Below are positions 49,361 to 62,514 of a stretch of DNA of 64,000 bases, one piece after another; position 1 is the stretch's first letter; each line of letters starts with the position of its first letter. The position numbers and the translations under genes were made by a program. Source of the stretch: Gossypium raimondii (taxonomy: Eukaryota > Streptophyta > Magnoliopsida > Malvales > Malvaceae); NCBI RefSeq assembly GCF_025698545.1, contig NC_068570.1:6076001-6140000 (forward strand). The letters are read 5' to 3'. A model generated the notes under the pieces. The model was not told the origin of the DNA. It saw nothing but the letters and a program-made list of their open reading frames with translations, and did no database searches.

Positions 49361-51080
49361 GGAAGTTTGGATAAAATTTTGAACTTGGGAGATACAATTG
49401 CATTTAATAAATATTTGTAGGTACCCTTTCGCAGCGGAAACAAAGAAGAAAGAAGAAAGGGGAATAGAAGAGAAGAGAAGAAATGGTCATTTTTAATGGT
49501 GGAACTGAAACAGAAGACAAGGGTTATGTATTAAAAGAAAAAGGAACACGAAAAGAGGGTTTAGTGGCTGAATTTAGACTCAGAAGAGCAAATGGGTGTC
49601 AGGCCTTCCATTATATGGGTCTGGGCTGCTTTTCTTTTAGGGATAAAATTTCATAGAGAACTTGAACTAATAGTTAGATCTAATTTTATTTTATTTTTGT
49701 TAGAAATTGGGTAAGTTTGTCTTTTTATATTAAATTAAACAACAAATCGGTACTTTATTAAATTATTTTTATTGTTAAAAATTGATGTGATTGATGAAAT
49801 AACCAGATAATTACATGTATCATCCTGACGTATAAAGTCTAATTTTAACAATAAGAATAGATGAATTTTTAACATAAAGACCAATTTTTATTTAACCAAT
49901 TTTTTATCTAACATGTAAATATTAATTTACCCATTTTTAATAAAAAAGTACACTGTAACTACCTGGACTTACACGATATTTTTACCTTCTAAAATTTCTC
50001 TCACACTTTCTTTTTATTGATTCCCAATTTCCCGTCGTTTCTATGGTTTAAACAGGAAAATAAATAATTATAACTGTATTTGAAACTAGTAAGAAGCGGA
50101 TTGAGTATTGATTTAGTTGATGCAGTAATTTCAGCCTTAAAATGCTTAATATATTTTATTTTTTAAGGGTTAAAGTTTTTCAAAAGTCACTACACTAATA
50201 TGTAAAGTTTATTTTAATCTTTTTATTAAAATTGCTTTAAATTAGTTTTTATACACTAAAATATAATTTATCCTGATGTAAAGTTTATTTTAATCTTTTT
50301 ATTAAAATTGCTTTAAATTAATTTTTATACACTAAAAATAATTTATCCTGACTTGACTCGTAAAAATTCCAATCATCCCCAAAAAACATTCATGTATTTT
50401 AAATTATCATGTGATAGAAAATGCATTATATGGAGGATAGTTGGATTTTATGGATTCGTCAGGCCATAGATAAATCAATTGGACATGATATATTTTATCC
50501 AAATTACCAACAACTTAACAGAAAGTTTTAACAATATCATTATTTAAATAAGAAATTAAGGTAACAGTACTAATCTGAGGCAATTTTAGTACAGGGACTA
50601 AAATGAATTTACATAATAGTATAGGGATTTCTAGTAGACTTTAACCTTTTTCAAGAGTTTACAAATACAAATATAAGTTGGAGGAACTAGAATTAAACCC
50701 ATACAAAAAGACCTAAGAATTGAAATATAACCAAACAAAACACACACATGACAATTGGCAGATTTTATACAAATTTATAACACCATGAACGCAATGCATG
50801 TAAAACCAAAACAACAATAAAGAAACAGGGAAGAATCATTTTCATTCTTAAAAACTATGTTTTGCATGTTAACTGCAAAAAGGAGCTTTTCCATCAATCA
50901 AATTAAAGCTCACAACTGCAGTATCAGTTTAGGCAAGACAAGCAACATACAACTATACAACATAAACAATCTTTCAAATGTTATAGCATTTACCATATTT
51001 CTCAGATTTTAAGAAAGCCCCTACTTGTTGTGTATACATCTATACCACAAACACTGAAATATATCCTTTCAGGAAGTCAA
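49361..51080. other. Intergenic between PPR and CID-like genes
   Basis: Contains the PPR 5' leader (purine-rich, 49430-49560), AT-rich sequence, a foldback element at 50167-50655, and the 3' side of the CID-like gene from about 50750. No further gene was seen. Confidence 0.5.
50167..50655. mobile_element. Foldback MITE-like element with an internal tandem duplication
   Basis: The left end GGGTTAAAGTTTTTCAAAAGTCAC and the reversed right end GGTTAAAGTCTACTAGAAATCCC are related, and the inner GTAAAGTTTATTTTAATC mirrors GACTAAAATGAATTTAC. A 76-bp unit in the left arm is tandemly doubled (50202-50277 and 50278-~50353). The flanking 9-mers do not match, so the superfamily is uncertain. Confidence 0.55.
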
Positions 51081-52614
51081 TCATGAGGCAACAGCAGATT
51101 CTGCACCGCCTGATGAAGAAGCACTGGTTTCACCCGCCATGTTCTTCAGTTTAAGACCAACACAGGTTGCTGAAGACCCGGATTCTGAGACATCACCGAT
51201 ATCCAAAGTGTCGGGAAGAGTTTCAGATGACTCAACAGTGTGCATCTGAACAAGACAACAATCCCATGAATACCAAGAGAAATTTTAAGTACACATTTTG
51301 CAAAATTATCAACTAATTAAAAAATCAACATGACATATACTCCAGAAATTATTTCCAACAAAGTATACCACTATCAGAAACAAAAACTTCTTTTTTACAT
51401 CTTTCAGTGAAAGTCATACAAATTAAACATTTAGCTCAGTGTAAAACCTACGTGAAATACTGATAAGCTGAAGCAAACTGCATAAAGAATTTGTCATACA
51501 ACGATCAAAAACCAAGTTTGCTGCATGAGGGAAAAGCCCAGACCAGCATCCTTAATCTACCCAATTAGCAGAAATTATTAACAGACTAACCTAACATAGA
51601 ATCCTCACTTTGGACATATTGAACTAACAGTTACGTGATTGTGAATAAAAACAAGTACACAATGACATACTACTTATGGTAAGAACCAAAAATCCATATG
51701 AAAAATCAATCACATGAATGAATGTACGAGATCAGATGAAAACATGAAAAGGGGGGGAACCAAAAGATCTTTCACTTCAGTCACCAAACATGATGATGAG
51801 ATCAGAAGTTGCACAAAAGAAATGAAGAAGAAAACCGTGGCTACACCACAATAGGCCAAAAATGGAGTAAGATCCCGAACTCTTTGATCAGACAATTATT
51901 AGTCGAAGCCAAAAATATAAAATCAGGTTAAATATGTAATTAGACAATAAAAATCAGAAAATTATGCTGGAATTCAATTACTTCACTATTAGCAGTTCAT
52001 AGCGGGACACTTGGAGATGTGCATGATAGAACAGCAGGAGGGGAGCTCAAACATTCATCCTCCCAAGGCTTAAGAAAAGAAAAACTCACAATGAGAAGGA
52101 ATGAAGGAAAGCAATCCACCAATATCACGCTCACGATGATATTCGTAATTATAAAATAAACAAAGGTCAAATTTACCTCAAGTTGGTTCAGCATATCAAC
52201 AGTGGCTTCAAAGTCTCCATCATTCGCCAAGTAGACATCCAAAAGAGACTCATTGGACAAACCAGGAAATGTCATGCGAAGATACTCCAAATCCATGTCA
52301 AATTCTTCATCCACAATCTGCTTGTCAGTCATTTCACCAGGATTTTGCATCAAAGAACCATGAGCAGGATGGCTTTTCACTGCAGAACCTTCTGCAACCT
52401 GGTGCTTTTCAGTACCATAGGCTGAAGAGCCAAGAAAAGCATTGCTACTTTGCGGGTTATATGCAAAGTGTGAGGAAGGTTTGAACCAAGCATTCTCATT
52501 GCCGTGTTTAATATCTTTGGCTGTCACATTATCACTGGCCTCCCTTTTGGCAAGAGGTATGTATGATGCTGCATATGGGTTCAATGAAGAAACTCCGGGC
52601 TTCATTGCCTTCAT
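51081..52614 (-). CDS. PAM2/CUE-domain protein (CID5/6-like poly(A)-binding-protein interactor)
   Basis: Two coding exons (52177-52614 and 51081-51245) join at GAG|ATG in phase 0 to 200 aa. Near the N terminus SSLNPYAASYIPLAKR (residues 9-24) is a PAM2 motif, the L-N-P-x-A-x-x-[FY]-x-P peptide that binds the MLLE domain of cytoplasmic poly(A)-binding protein. Residues ~105-146 form a CUE domain (DLEYLRMTFPGLSNESLLDV then ANDGDFEATVDMLNQLE), a ubiquitin-binding fold. The C-terminal exon has LPDTLDIGDVSESGSS, a conserved tail in this group. The ATG at 52614 is preceded by 5'UTR and a probable leader intron (donor TTTTAG|GTAATT near 53441, acceptor near 52638). If the 929-bp intron were retained, the protein would end about 60 codons after residue 146 with unrelated sequence. 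Confidence 0.88.
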
Positions 52615-53500
52615 GGACAAATAACACTATTCATTTAGACAACCATTATTAGAATGAGGCAAATCATTAATTTTCCCAAAGAGGAAATTTAATAAGAGTT
52701 CAACCTATAAGCAAAGTAGTAAAATGAAAGGAAACAACCATCGAAAGCACCAATGAATTAAAAACCAAAAGAGTAGATTGTTTGTAAATTGTAATAAACA
52801 CTGAATTTGGGTATGATTTATTATAAGACATGGATACCAAGTCGACCATTTTATAGATTGAAAACAAGCAACACCTAAAATCCATCAAACAACTAAAAAG
52901 AACTCTACTTACAAGATGCTGAGTTATGACTGTTTCTCATCAAATAACAAAATTACTTTAACCATAACAATAATCAGATTTATTGAAAATAAACATTTAC
53001 AATGAATAAGCCTCTTCTTAATACAAATACACACGTTCAATCAGCTCGATCATATGAATTTTTCTATCAAAGCTTTTCTGTAATGCAAAATCCAACAAAA
53101 ATATTTTGATCAAACTCTTAGGACTAAACGATATATAATCACCAGATAAAATGGGAAAAAGCATAATTCCTTAAAATTTTAAATATATATCAAGAGAGCA
53201 ACTAGTAACGAAAATTCGGGTAAGCTTTTAGTTCTTCTATTATGTTTTCCAATTTAAATCTCGAGAAGATCAACCAAAAAGAAGGGATAAAACATCAAAA
53301 ATCAAAGATTAGGCAGAAAATTTGAACGAGAAATAAAGCAAAAAATCGATAAAAATACTGCAAAAGGGGAAAAAAGATTCAGTAATGATATGATAAGAAA
53401 AGGAGAAGGGAAACCGAAAGATAAATTACCTAAAATGTTTGAAGAGATTGAAGATCGTCTGAAGAAAGAAACAGAGAAAAGGGCAAGAAGAAAAAAAGAT
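52615..53500 (-). other. 5'UTR and leader intron of the CID-like gene
   Basis: The likely first non-coding exon is near 53442-53490 (CT-rich on the minus strand, ATCTTCAATCTCTTC) with a GT donor. The remainder is AT-rich intron down to about 52638. No other gene was seen. Confidence 0.5.
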
Positions 53501-54229
53501 TGAAGAGATCGGCGATTAGAATGGAAAGCAATAATGAAATGCTTTTTAGCGAGGAGGGGAGAGGAGACTACTTGACAAGCAGTGACGTCCGCGTCCTGTT
53601 TGGAAACAGACCTAACTTCAATCTCAGATCGGTTTACAAATTCATCTCATGGAATATGCTTGAAACGGGTAAATCCTTATCCACCAACTTTTAAATTTTA
53701 TCCTCTACGGAATTGTTATATTTTACTGGTGTAAATAATACCCCTTTTTTTATAATTTAAATAATAGCCTTTAAACTTATATCAATTTCAAAAATCGAAA
53801 AAAAGTCACTATTTTCAAAATTGGATAAGATCATGTTAGATCAATTGAATCAGAGTTAAATAAAATATCGATTGAAATAAAATATTAGACCAATCGATCC
53901 ACTAACCGACGCAAATCGATTAGATCGAACTAAAAAATTAAATTAATTAAATTTAAAATTATTTTTATTTTTATTTTTAATTTATAATATTTAATAATTT
54001 ATACAATTAATCGAACAAACCGATCAAATTAAGAATAAATGATTTGATCGATTCAATAACTAATCTAATTTTAAAACTTTAAGAAAAACTCGTGTTTTCA
54101 AATATCACCACCACTATGAATTATATTAAAAGTTTAAAAATCATACCATGTTATTTATGAAAACATTGTCAAAAGAAATTTTTTCTATCCCCACTTCACT
54201 TTGGGTGAATAGATAATAACTTATATTAA
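53501..54229. other. Intergenic
   Basis: The stretch 53570-53690 is less AT-rich and probably belongs to the CID-like promoter. From 53700 on the sequence is A/T-rich, with GATCGATT/AATCGATC-like phrases suggesting an old repeat. No gene. Confidence 0.4.
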
Positions 54230-55375
54230 TTTAATTAAATACAAGTTAAAACATTTTTTAAATATTAATTCTTTTATTAAACCAAATGGCAAATGATTGT
54301 GTTAGGTATAGATTATTTTAGGCCAATTTATGGTTACAGTCTTTCTACTATATTTAAATTTAAGATTTAGTGTCTATATTTTAGTTTGACATAATTTGGT
54401 TTTGCTATGTAATATCATAAATTAATCAAATATTTAACACCCTTAATTTTTTCAGTTAAAATGTTGAAGTCAATATTTTTTTAAAAACACTCATTCAAAC
54501 TTATCATGCTAAAATAGATTTTATTTTTATGTTAGAAATATGTTTTTAATCATCATTTTAATTGGAATAGTACCAAATGTGAGTATAATAGAGACATTAA
54601 AATTGAAAATTTACCATTGTCTTACAATGATTTCAATAATTAACATAGGTTTTAAAAAACATTTATTACAATTTATGGTGCCAAAATAATTTTTGATTAA
54701 AATAATATTTCTTAAAAATTTATATCAACAATTTAACTTAAATATTAACTCTATGAACAATATTATAAAAATATAAAATTAAATTATGTTAAAAATTAAA
54801 GTATAAAAATAAATATCAATTTTACATAATAAATAAAATTATATAAAATGAGAGACATGGGAAGCACATTCTAACTTTACATGAAAGGAATGCCCCAAGG
54901 ATTTTCTCCATGGATTTGCCTAGTTCCTTTATTTTATTCTTTTAATCATCGTAATATATTAAATTTTAATTTTGGTCCTTCTATTATGCTCACATTTAGT
55001 AATTTAGTCGGCAGAGTTTATTTAATATAAATTCATTACCTATTTTACAATTACATTAATTAACCAAAATAGTTAACATTCTTTAATTATTACTGCTAAA
55101 AACATTTTTCTAACACAAGTATAATGGATATTTAAAAAAATTGATATTAGCATTTTAATAAAAGATAATTAAGGGTGTAAATTATTTTAACTAATTAATG
55201 ATATTATAAAATAATGAAATCAAATCATGTCAAATTGAAGTATAGATATCAAACCTTCAATTTAAACATAATAGAAGGATTGTAACCATAATTTAACCTA
55301 AAATAATTTATGCTTAACACGATGATTTATCATTTGATTTAATAAAAAATTGACTTTTATTTAAAATATTGTTTT
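54230..55375. mobile_element. Long foldback element (~1.15 kb)
   Basis: Arms of about 400 bp are inverted and diverged. Paired landmarks from outside in: TTAATTAAATACAAGTTAAAACA with 55365-55380; AATGATTGTGTTAGG with CTTAACACGATGATT; ATTATTTTAGGCCAATTTATGG with CATAATTTAACCTAAAATAA; and AAATGTGAGTATAATAGA with TCTATTATGCTCACATTT. The loop around 54850-54940 is less AT-rich and unique. No coding capacity. Confidence 0.75.
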
Positions 55376-57503
55376 TAATTAAATTTAAACATAGTAGAAC
55401 TGAGATTCTACAACCATAAATTTGCAACCATGATTCTGCTGATTTTACAGTCTCGGTTTTTCAACCTTGATTCTACAATCTTGATTTTGTAGCCATGGTT
55501 CCATAGTGGTGATTCTGCAGCCCAAATTCTGTAAGCCTAGTTATGTAGTCCTCATTCAAGTTCAAGTTTAAACCCCCATTCTTGTCTTTTCAGTTACATA
55601 TCTGCCATTTTTGTTTTTGAGTTTTACTTATCAAATGTTATTTTAGGGTTTTACTTCTCTTATGTTGTTTGCGGTTTCATTTTTGTTCTTTGGTGCAACT
55701 CCCATGTTGTTTACGAGTTTCATTTCTATGGAGTTTCGGCTCTCTTTCATGTTGTTTTTTAATACAACTCCTATATTATTGTGGGTTTCATTTATTTAGA
55801 GCTCCAATTCTCTTTTTTGTTGTTTCTGGATGCAACTCAGCGACCTATGTAGCTCTACGCTATAATTCTCACATTGTAGCCTTTGTGGCTTCCTGTAGAT
55901 GCATTATGTAGCTTCTTATAGCTTCTTGCGGCTATGGTTTTAATTTGCCATGATTATTTTTGGGTGTGCATATGGTATGTTAGTTTTTTGTTTTTTTGTT
56001 TTTTTTCAAATCTCACCCTGTAACCTATGCTTCTTACAGCTTGTTGCAGCTTCGTCGACTGAACTGTGGCTTTTCACCATTTCATTTTTAGGTGCATATA
56101 TGTTAGTTGTTTTCAGCTTCCTGGGCCTAAGCTTCTTGTCCTTTCAACTTCTTGTAAGCTCCTTTCAACTCCGGTTCAACCTTTGCTTTTCTTTGTTTTT
56201 GGCTCCACATATGTTATGAAGGTTTTTTAGCAACCTCTTTAATGCACGCACAAAGGTCTTACCAAAGTCAAGATAAACTTTCTTTTTTAAGAAGATCGGT
56301 TACAAAGACAAGGTCCAAGCAAATTCAAGCCAAGTAAATTTATATATGTATTATCATGTGTCCATGGGTTTACAAAGCTGCCAAGAAGAATTGAAGCTTG
56401 CTTGGAGGACTTCACTACTAGTGGAAGATCCAAAATCTTGAAGAAAGTCGTTTTAGGAGTTTATAAAAGAATCCCTACCTTAGAATTTTGGCCAGTTTAC
56501 GTCAATTATTTAAGAAAAATTAGCAACAACTTATCTTGAAAGACATCTTTTGTACAATTCGACTAGCCACAACTAGTAAAAGGCATAGCACAAGTCAAAT
56601 TCTTCCTCTCCAAGAGTAAGTTTTTGACTTGGCCAGGCCTTTGTGCATGCATCACTCCTATAGCTTTGCCTTTATTATCTCACAATCTTGTTCTACCGAG
56701 CAGTTTAAACTTTTGCTCCTAAGCGCTCCAAAACACACACGTAACTGTAGAGTTTGGTAAAGCAGAACTCTCGCAGGGGTTACTATTACACCCAACAAAT
56801 AATGCTCTCGTACACAAAGTTTGGTTGAGCAAAAAATCCTCTAGAGAATACAATATTGTCAAACAAATTGGCTTCCACAAAAATACTCTTAGACAGAGTT
56901 TAGTATAACAAAAGTCATTAATGGGATACGATAACACTAAACAATTTAGTTACCACAAATATTTTGATACGATTAATTGATTGAGCACAAATCATTCACG
57001 AGATCCAACTACTTCTCTATCGCTCTTCTTATCATCAATTCTCTTATTTAGTGATATATTTTTTTCTCATCTTAATCTTCCATATGTCATTTTATAACCC
57101 GTCTTAGACTAAAATGGGGACTATTTGCTAAATCAATGAGGCCACATGAAAAAAGTTGGATTCATCTCTTTACATTTTGCACAACCATTAATAAAGTGTG
57201 AGCTATTAACATCTTTAACAATTATGAGACATCATATCAACCAATCATTAATTGGTTAATAAAGTTGGTCAGCACACAAAAAAAAAAAGAAAAATCATTT
57301 ATAAATATCGAGTTTTATTCTCACCTCTCATTTTTCCTTTCTTATTATATTCAATCTTACTTCACTTTACTAAAACACATACTTAAATATCATAAAGTGT
57401 TTCAGAACACAAGTTCTGACACTTCTTAGTTTATTTTTGTCTTGTAGGTTTTCTATTTACGTTTCTTCTTCTTCTTCCTCCTCCTCCTCCTACTAATATA
57501 TAG
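55376..57503. other. Intergenic, low-complexity repeat-like, no gene
   Basis: Positions 55400-55560 are a loose repetition of GATTCTGCAG/GATTCTACAA phrases. Positions 55640-56220 are T-rich with recurrent GTTGTTT and TTCATTT phrases; the ORFs there (55669-55911, 55950-56219) are hydrophobic and repetitive, without a recognisable domain. Positions 57465-57492 are a CTT/CTC microsatellite. Confidence 0.45.
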
Positions 57504-58335
57504 ATTAGCCCTTGAACATGGTAACATTTCTCAAATTAGCTCCTAGACATTTTTTGGGATCAAATTGGTCTTTGAGATTAGCATTACTTACACAAATTGG
57601 TCCCTACCATTAACAATGTGGTAATGTGGCTAAACATGGACATGACACGTGGGCAAACAAGGGAATGACATGTATCCTAGCTTCAATTATTCTAAAAAAA
57701 TTTTACCGGCTAAACATGGACATGACACATGGGCAAACAAGGGAATGACATGTATCTTAGCTTCAATTATTCTAAAAATTTTAAAAGTTGAAAAATTCAA
57801 AACATTTATATAAATTTAAAAAATAATTTTTAAAAATTTATAAAAAATTTAAAATAAGAAACTTATAAAAATTGAAAAATATAGACAATTCAAAAATAAA
57901 AATATATAATTAAAATTTTAGAAAATTACAAAAGACTCAACAAAATTTAAAAGTAGTTTAAATTTAGAAAATTGAAAATGGAAAATTTTATAAAATTTAA
58001 AAATTGATCAATATTGATTGGGTATTGATCGCGGTGACCGGTTGTTGATCCATTATTATTTATTTTTGAATTTCTAAATATTTTTTGATTTTTTATATTT
58101 TGTAATTTTCTAAATTTTAATTATAATTTTTTAATTTTTTTTAAATAATTAAAGAAGAAAACACATGCGTTCCCTTTTGTTCGCGTGTCATGTTTATGTT
58201 TGGGGACGTCACCCCATTGTTAAAAAACAAAGATAAGGATGAATTTGTGTAATGGATACCAATCTCAGAGATCTATTTGATAAAAAAAAGAGTCAATGGG
58301 CCAACTTGATAAAAGTTATTAAGTTCAGGACTAAT
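57504..58335. mobile_element. Foldback element upstream of the PsbP-like gene
   Basis: The left arm ATTAGCCCTTGAACATGG, AAATTGGTCTTTGAGATTAGCA and ACATGGACATGACACGTGGGC mirrors the right arm CGCGTGTCATGTTTATGTTTGG, ACCAATCTCAGAGATCTATTTG and AAGTTCAGGACTAAT. The centre is very AT-rich. An 80-bp unit in the left arm is tandemly doubled (57628-57707 and 57708-~57785). Confidence 0.7.
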
Positions 58336-58522
58336 AATGATAATAACTGTTTTACGTGGCAACATACTATTGGTGTCTTGGATTTAGCCGATTTGGTGTT
58401 GAGTTGTAGAAGAACATTACCCATTTAAAAGTGAAGAAAATCTGAAAAATGAAATCCAAGCGGATGAGTTTAGCTAAGTATAATAAGCTAAGAAAGAAAG
58501 TAGCAGAGTAGAGAGAGTAAAA

Positions 58523-60875
58523 ATGGTGGTTCTCTCTCCCTCTCTTCTTTCGCTCCCAACCCTCCCTTTCTTCAGGTTTTCTCTTTTTCTTTCTATCTCT
58601 ACCTTTTCTTTTTGGCTTTGTTTCTTCTCAACTTGTTTCTTTTTTTTTTTTCTGGGCTTTTCTCTCAGGCATGAACCGGTTAGTAATGGCAGTGGAATGC
58701 TAAGTCATAATTATAGTAATTACAGTACAAAATTTCATCAGAAAACTACACTATGTTGCAGTGTTGCTTCAAAACCCACTTCCCCAAACGTGTTATGGAG
58801 AAGGGATTTGCTGCTCTTGGCTCTTTCTTCTTCGCTCTCCACACATTTTCCATCTTCAGGTACATGTTTATACCTTCGTTGCCTCTTTCACTAGTTCACC
58901 TTGTTCATGATGAAATGACGGTATGAAGAACGAATGGCTTAGCTTAGTTGGTTTTTAGTGAAGAAAAGGGACCAGTTATTTAAAAGCTATTAGGCTGTCT
59001 TATATGCCCATCTATCATCAGTGATGGAAAATTTACATGATGTGCTATACTTATTTTATGTTGCTTTCGTTTTGATTTTGTTAACCATGAAGACTATTAT
59101 ATATCCCAAAAGAATCATTATAGTGCTGAATTCACAAAATATTAGGTGTGGCATCCCTGTTATGGCTTGAGCTTGTGTAAAGAATTGTGATATTTAAACT
59201 TACCCATGGTTGAGTGTAAGCAGTTTCTAGTTGCACCAAGATCAAATTGTATGTCTTAGATTTTTGGTAGAGCCTTCTTCTCTGACCGAAGAAAGAACCC
59301 TTTATTTCTAGAAATTTAAGTGGATCCTTCTATGTAATGTTTATCTAGAGGATCATAAAGGGATCTTATTTTTCTTTTGTTATTGCTCCTACTATTAGGC
59401 TTCAACAATCTCCCACTGAATCTTCACCTTCTTCTGATTTTGTAACACTTCTGTTGGAAGGAAACATTTGAATGCATGCTATCTAGTTTTTCAATAATTT
59501 CTATATCCATACTCTCTTCCTTTTTCTTCCAAGTATTATGTTAAGCTTATTGCAGGATGTCTTGCTGCGGAAGATGTAAGAATGACTTCATTAGTTGATG
59601 AAATAAATGCTTATACCTATTCATACCCAGTGGAATTGCCATCCAAGAAGTTCCTTTTTAAATGGTAGGTTTTCAGCATCAAAATTATACGTGACATGAC
59701 CTGCTGCCTTTTTTCATTATTATCATATATAAATTTAGAAATCTGTAAAGAAAACATGTTGTTCACTCTGTCTCATCGTTCTCAGTCCTATTGAAAAATT
59801 ACCTCGTTTACTTCTATGGAGCAATTGACCCTAATATATGCGGAGAATTGACTCTTGTTACAGTTTATGCAGTATGATTGGCACACACAGTAACACATAT
59901 CTTTGGAGGATTCAAATTACGTATTTTGTTTAAAGGCATCTTATAGTTCTTTCGCTATGAGATTCTGATACACCTGTAATATCACTTTCAATTTCACTCA
60001 AGGAAGAGTAAACCAATTCACCTCAAAGTGTAGGAACATGACTCTTTTTGCATTTTTTCTGAAGGGTGGAATCTAGAAAGCCAGAACGCTATTCATCTGC
60101 AGCACCATTGTCTCGTAAGTCTTACTCAATCTCACAACTTGGAAAAGAAAAGTTCTGTGTGCTATAGCATTTTAATCAGTACTACTCAGAATTCCAAGTT
60201 TTGTTGCAATATTTCTAAAACACAATTAGATATTGGACACAAAATATATGATATACTAACAAGATTTTACATATAATGCAGCTGATGCACGCCTACGCAT
60301 TGTGTCTGAACGTGTGGACATTGTTGATAATCTCATCATATCTGTTTCGGTAATTTTATAGAATTGCATCTTTCTGAATGTATTCCTATTTGTTAACTGT
60401 CCAATGTTTTATGAATTTTATTTCATCCTTTGATTCAGATAGGTCCACCGAATGTTCAGTTTTTGAAGTCAAAGGATAAGAAGACATGGGCAGCAAAAGA
60501 TGTTGCTGATTCTGTATTGTCTGACAAGTCTGCACTGGTAATACACGACTTCTTTTTGTTCATGTGTATGATAGATAACTTACATTTCTAACTTTGGTTC
60601 ATCTGAAAATTTGTCCCAAATGCTCAATTAAGACTGAAATCTTCCTGAAACTGAAAATTGCAGTAGAAACTATAAGCCACCTAAAAAGTTGTGTAGATGT
60701 TAATAAAATGTTAAAATATACTCCAAGTCTCTGTACTCTTCACACATTTGGAATTTAATCCCTCTACTTTTATTTTCAAGAATTTAGGCCCTCTACTTTT
60801 CATACTTCATAGTTCAGGTCCAATCGTCCACTCCAGCTGAAATTTTCTGTTACATTTGCTGGTGTGAGATTTTGA

Positions 60876-60912
<37 letters not shown>

Positions 60913-62473
60913 TCACTAGGTAGCCATGTAACAGAAAAAATGAAGTTGTAATATACCGGAATTTAACAAAAAATTTAATGGCATTAACAATTGAACTTGC
61001 ACTTTTAAATTCAGAAAGTAGAGGGGCTAAATTCCTAGAAATAAAATTAGGGGGACTAAATTCTAAATGTATGAAAGGTGCAGGGATTTTGAGCATATTT
61101 TAATCTAAATAAAATGCTTGTCTTTGAACATTTTTTGACGCTAAACTACAGTTTAAATTGTGTTGCTCTCATGGAGTCTGAACCATGTAAATTAGTTTTC
61201 TACTTTTCTTCTCATATATTTTTTTAATTTATAAAATATCTCTACTGTTTGACCATTTAAATGAATGAACAAATAAATAAATACTGCTCCCTAGAAAGGA
61301 TATTGGATTTAATTGCCAAAAACTTACATCAAGTTGTTTATCATTTGACATTCTACATCTTTTGGTAGCGTGTCACCTCGAGTCAGCGGATGAGTGAGAG
61401 TTCAGTTCTTGATGCGCATGCTAGTGAAGTAAGCTTTGAAGACCTTGCTTTAATTTGTATCACCATTTCTCTCGGTTATTTTAATATAATTGATATACAT
61501 CTAAAAGCTTTGGAGTCAAAGTGGCTTGTATAATTCTTTTTCCTCTTTCCCAGATTGATGGCGAGCTATATTGGTACTATGAGTACCTTGTTCGCAAATC
61601 ACCAACAAAATCAGTAAGTGTTCCCTTTTTGACAGTTATCATCAGTGCAAAGATCTGTCAACCTTCCATTTTGTGGAGTGTTGATGCGTTTAATGGATAT
61701 TTGCAGGCTCAAGAAGCAAACCTGTACCGACATTATGTTGCTTCAACAGCTGAACGAGAAGGTAGGATCATAAAATTTCTACCTTTGTTCCTCATTTCCC
61801 AAAGGTGTAGTTGTATTATGAAGCTATTAAAATCTTTGCAACCCAGCTTGTCATCTAATTTCTCGCCAAGTACTGAAAACAAATTTGAAACTTCCTTGGT
61901 AGAGTCCTGAAGATCTAAGATTTTAGGAACCAGTTAACAAAATATTTTATGCGCATAACTTATCTGCTTTTAGGAACCAGTTACCAAAATATTTTATGCG
62001 CATAACTTATCTGCCAATATTTCCAACATGGTAAAGAGGGGGCAAAAAAGGAAATCGCTTGCATGACAGCTTGGAACTCATCAAAATAGTTACTAACAAT
62101 TTTACACAAGTTTTTAAAATTATAATTAAATAACTATTTTGTCCTAATAAATAAGAATGTGTGGGAATGGTGATGTTTGTAATTTCAAAAGTGAATTACT
62201 GACAGTCATCTAAGTCAAATCTGGAAAAAATATATATAGAAAGATGCCTCATTCATTTAAGCACAGATATCCTTTGCTACTACAGTTTTGTAGTTAATGC
62301 TTGAGACTTGACATAGTCTCTTCCGGATACTTTATGACATATTCGGCTTATGTTTCTGTTTGTGGGACTTCTGCATATCATCTTCTTCTGTTATCATTCA
62401 ACCATGCAAATGTCTATTGCAGGCTATCTGTACTCTCTAAGTGCTTCAACTCTTAGCAAGGAGTGGACTAAGG

Positions 62474-62514
<41 letters not shown>

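Noticed and set aside
51997-52062. Alternative last exon PWEDECLSSPP... for the CID-like gene
   Set aside because: The exon at 51081-51245 gives the conserved LPDTLDIGDVSES tail in phase. The alternative frame has no family similarity that I recognise.
55669-56219. Hydrophobic ORFs as membrane proteins
   Set aside because: T-rich low-complexity sequence with recurring phrases; the hydrophobic composition follows from T-rich codons.
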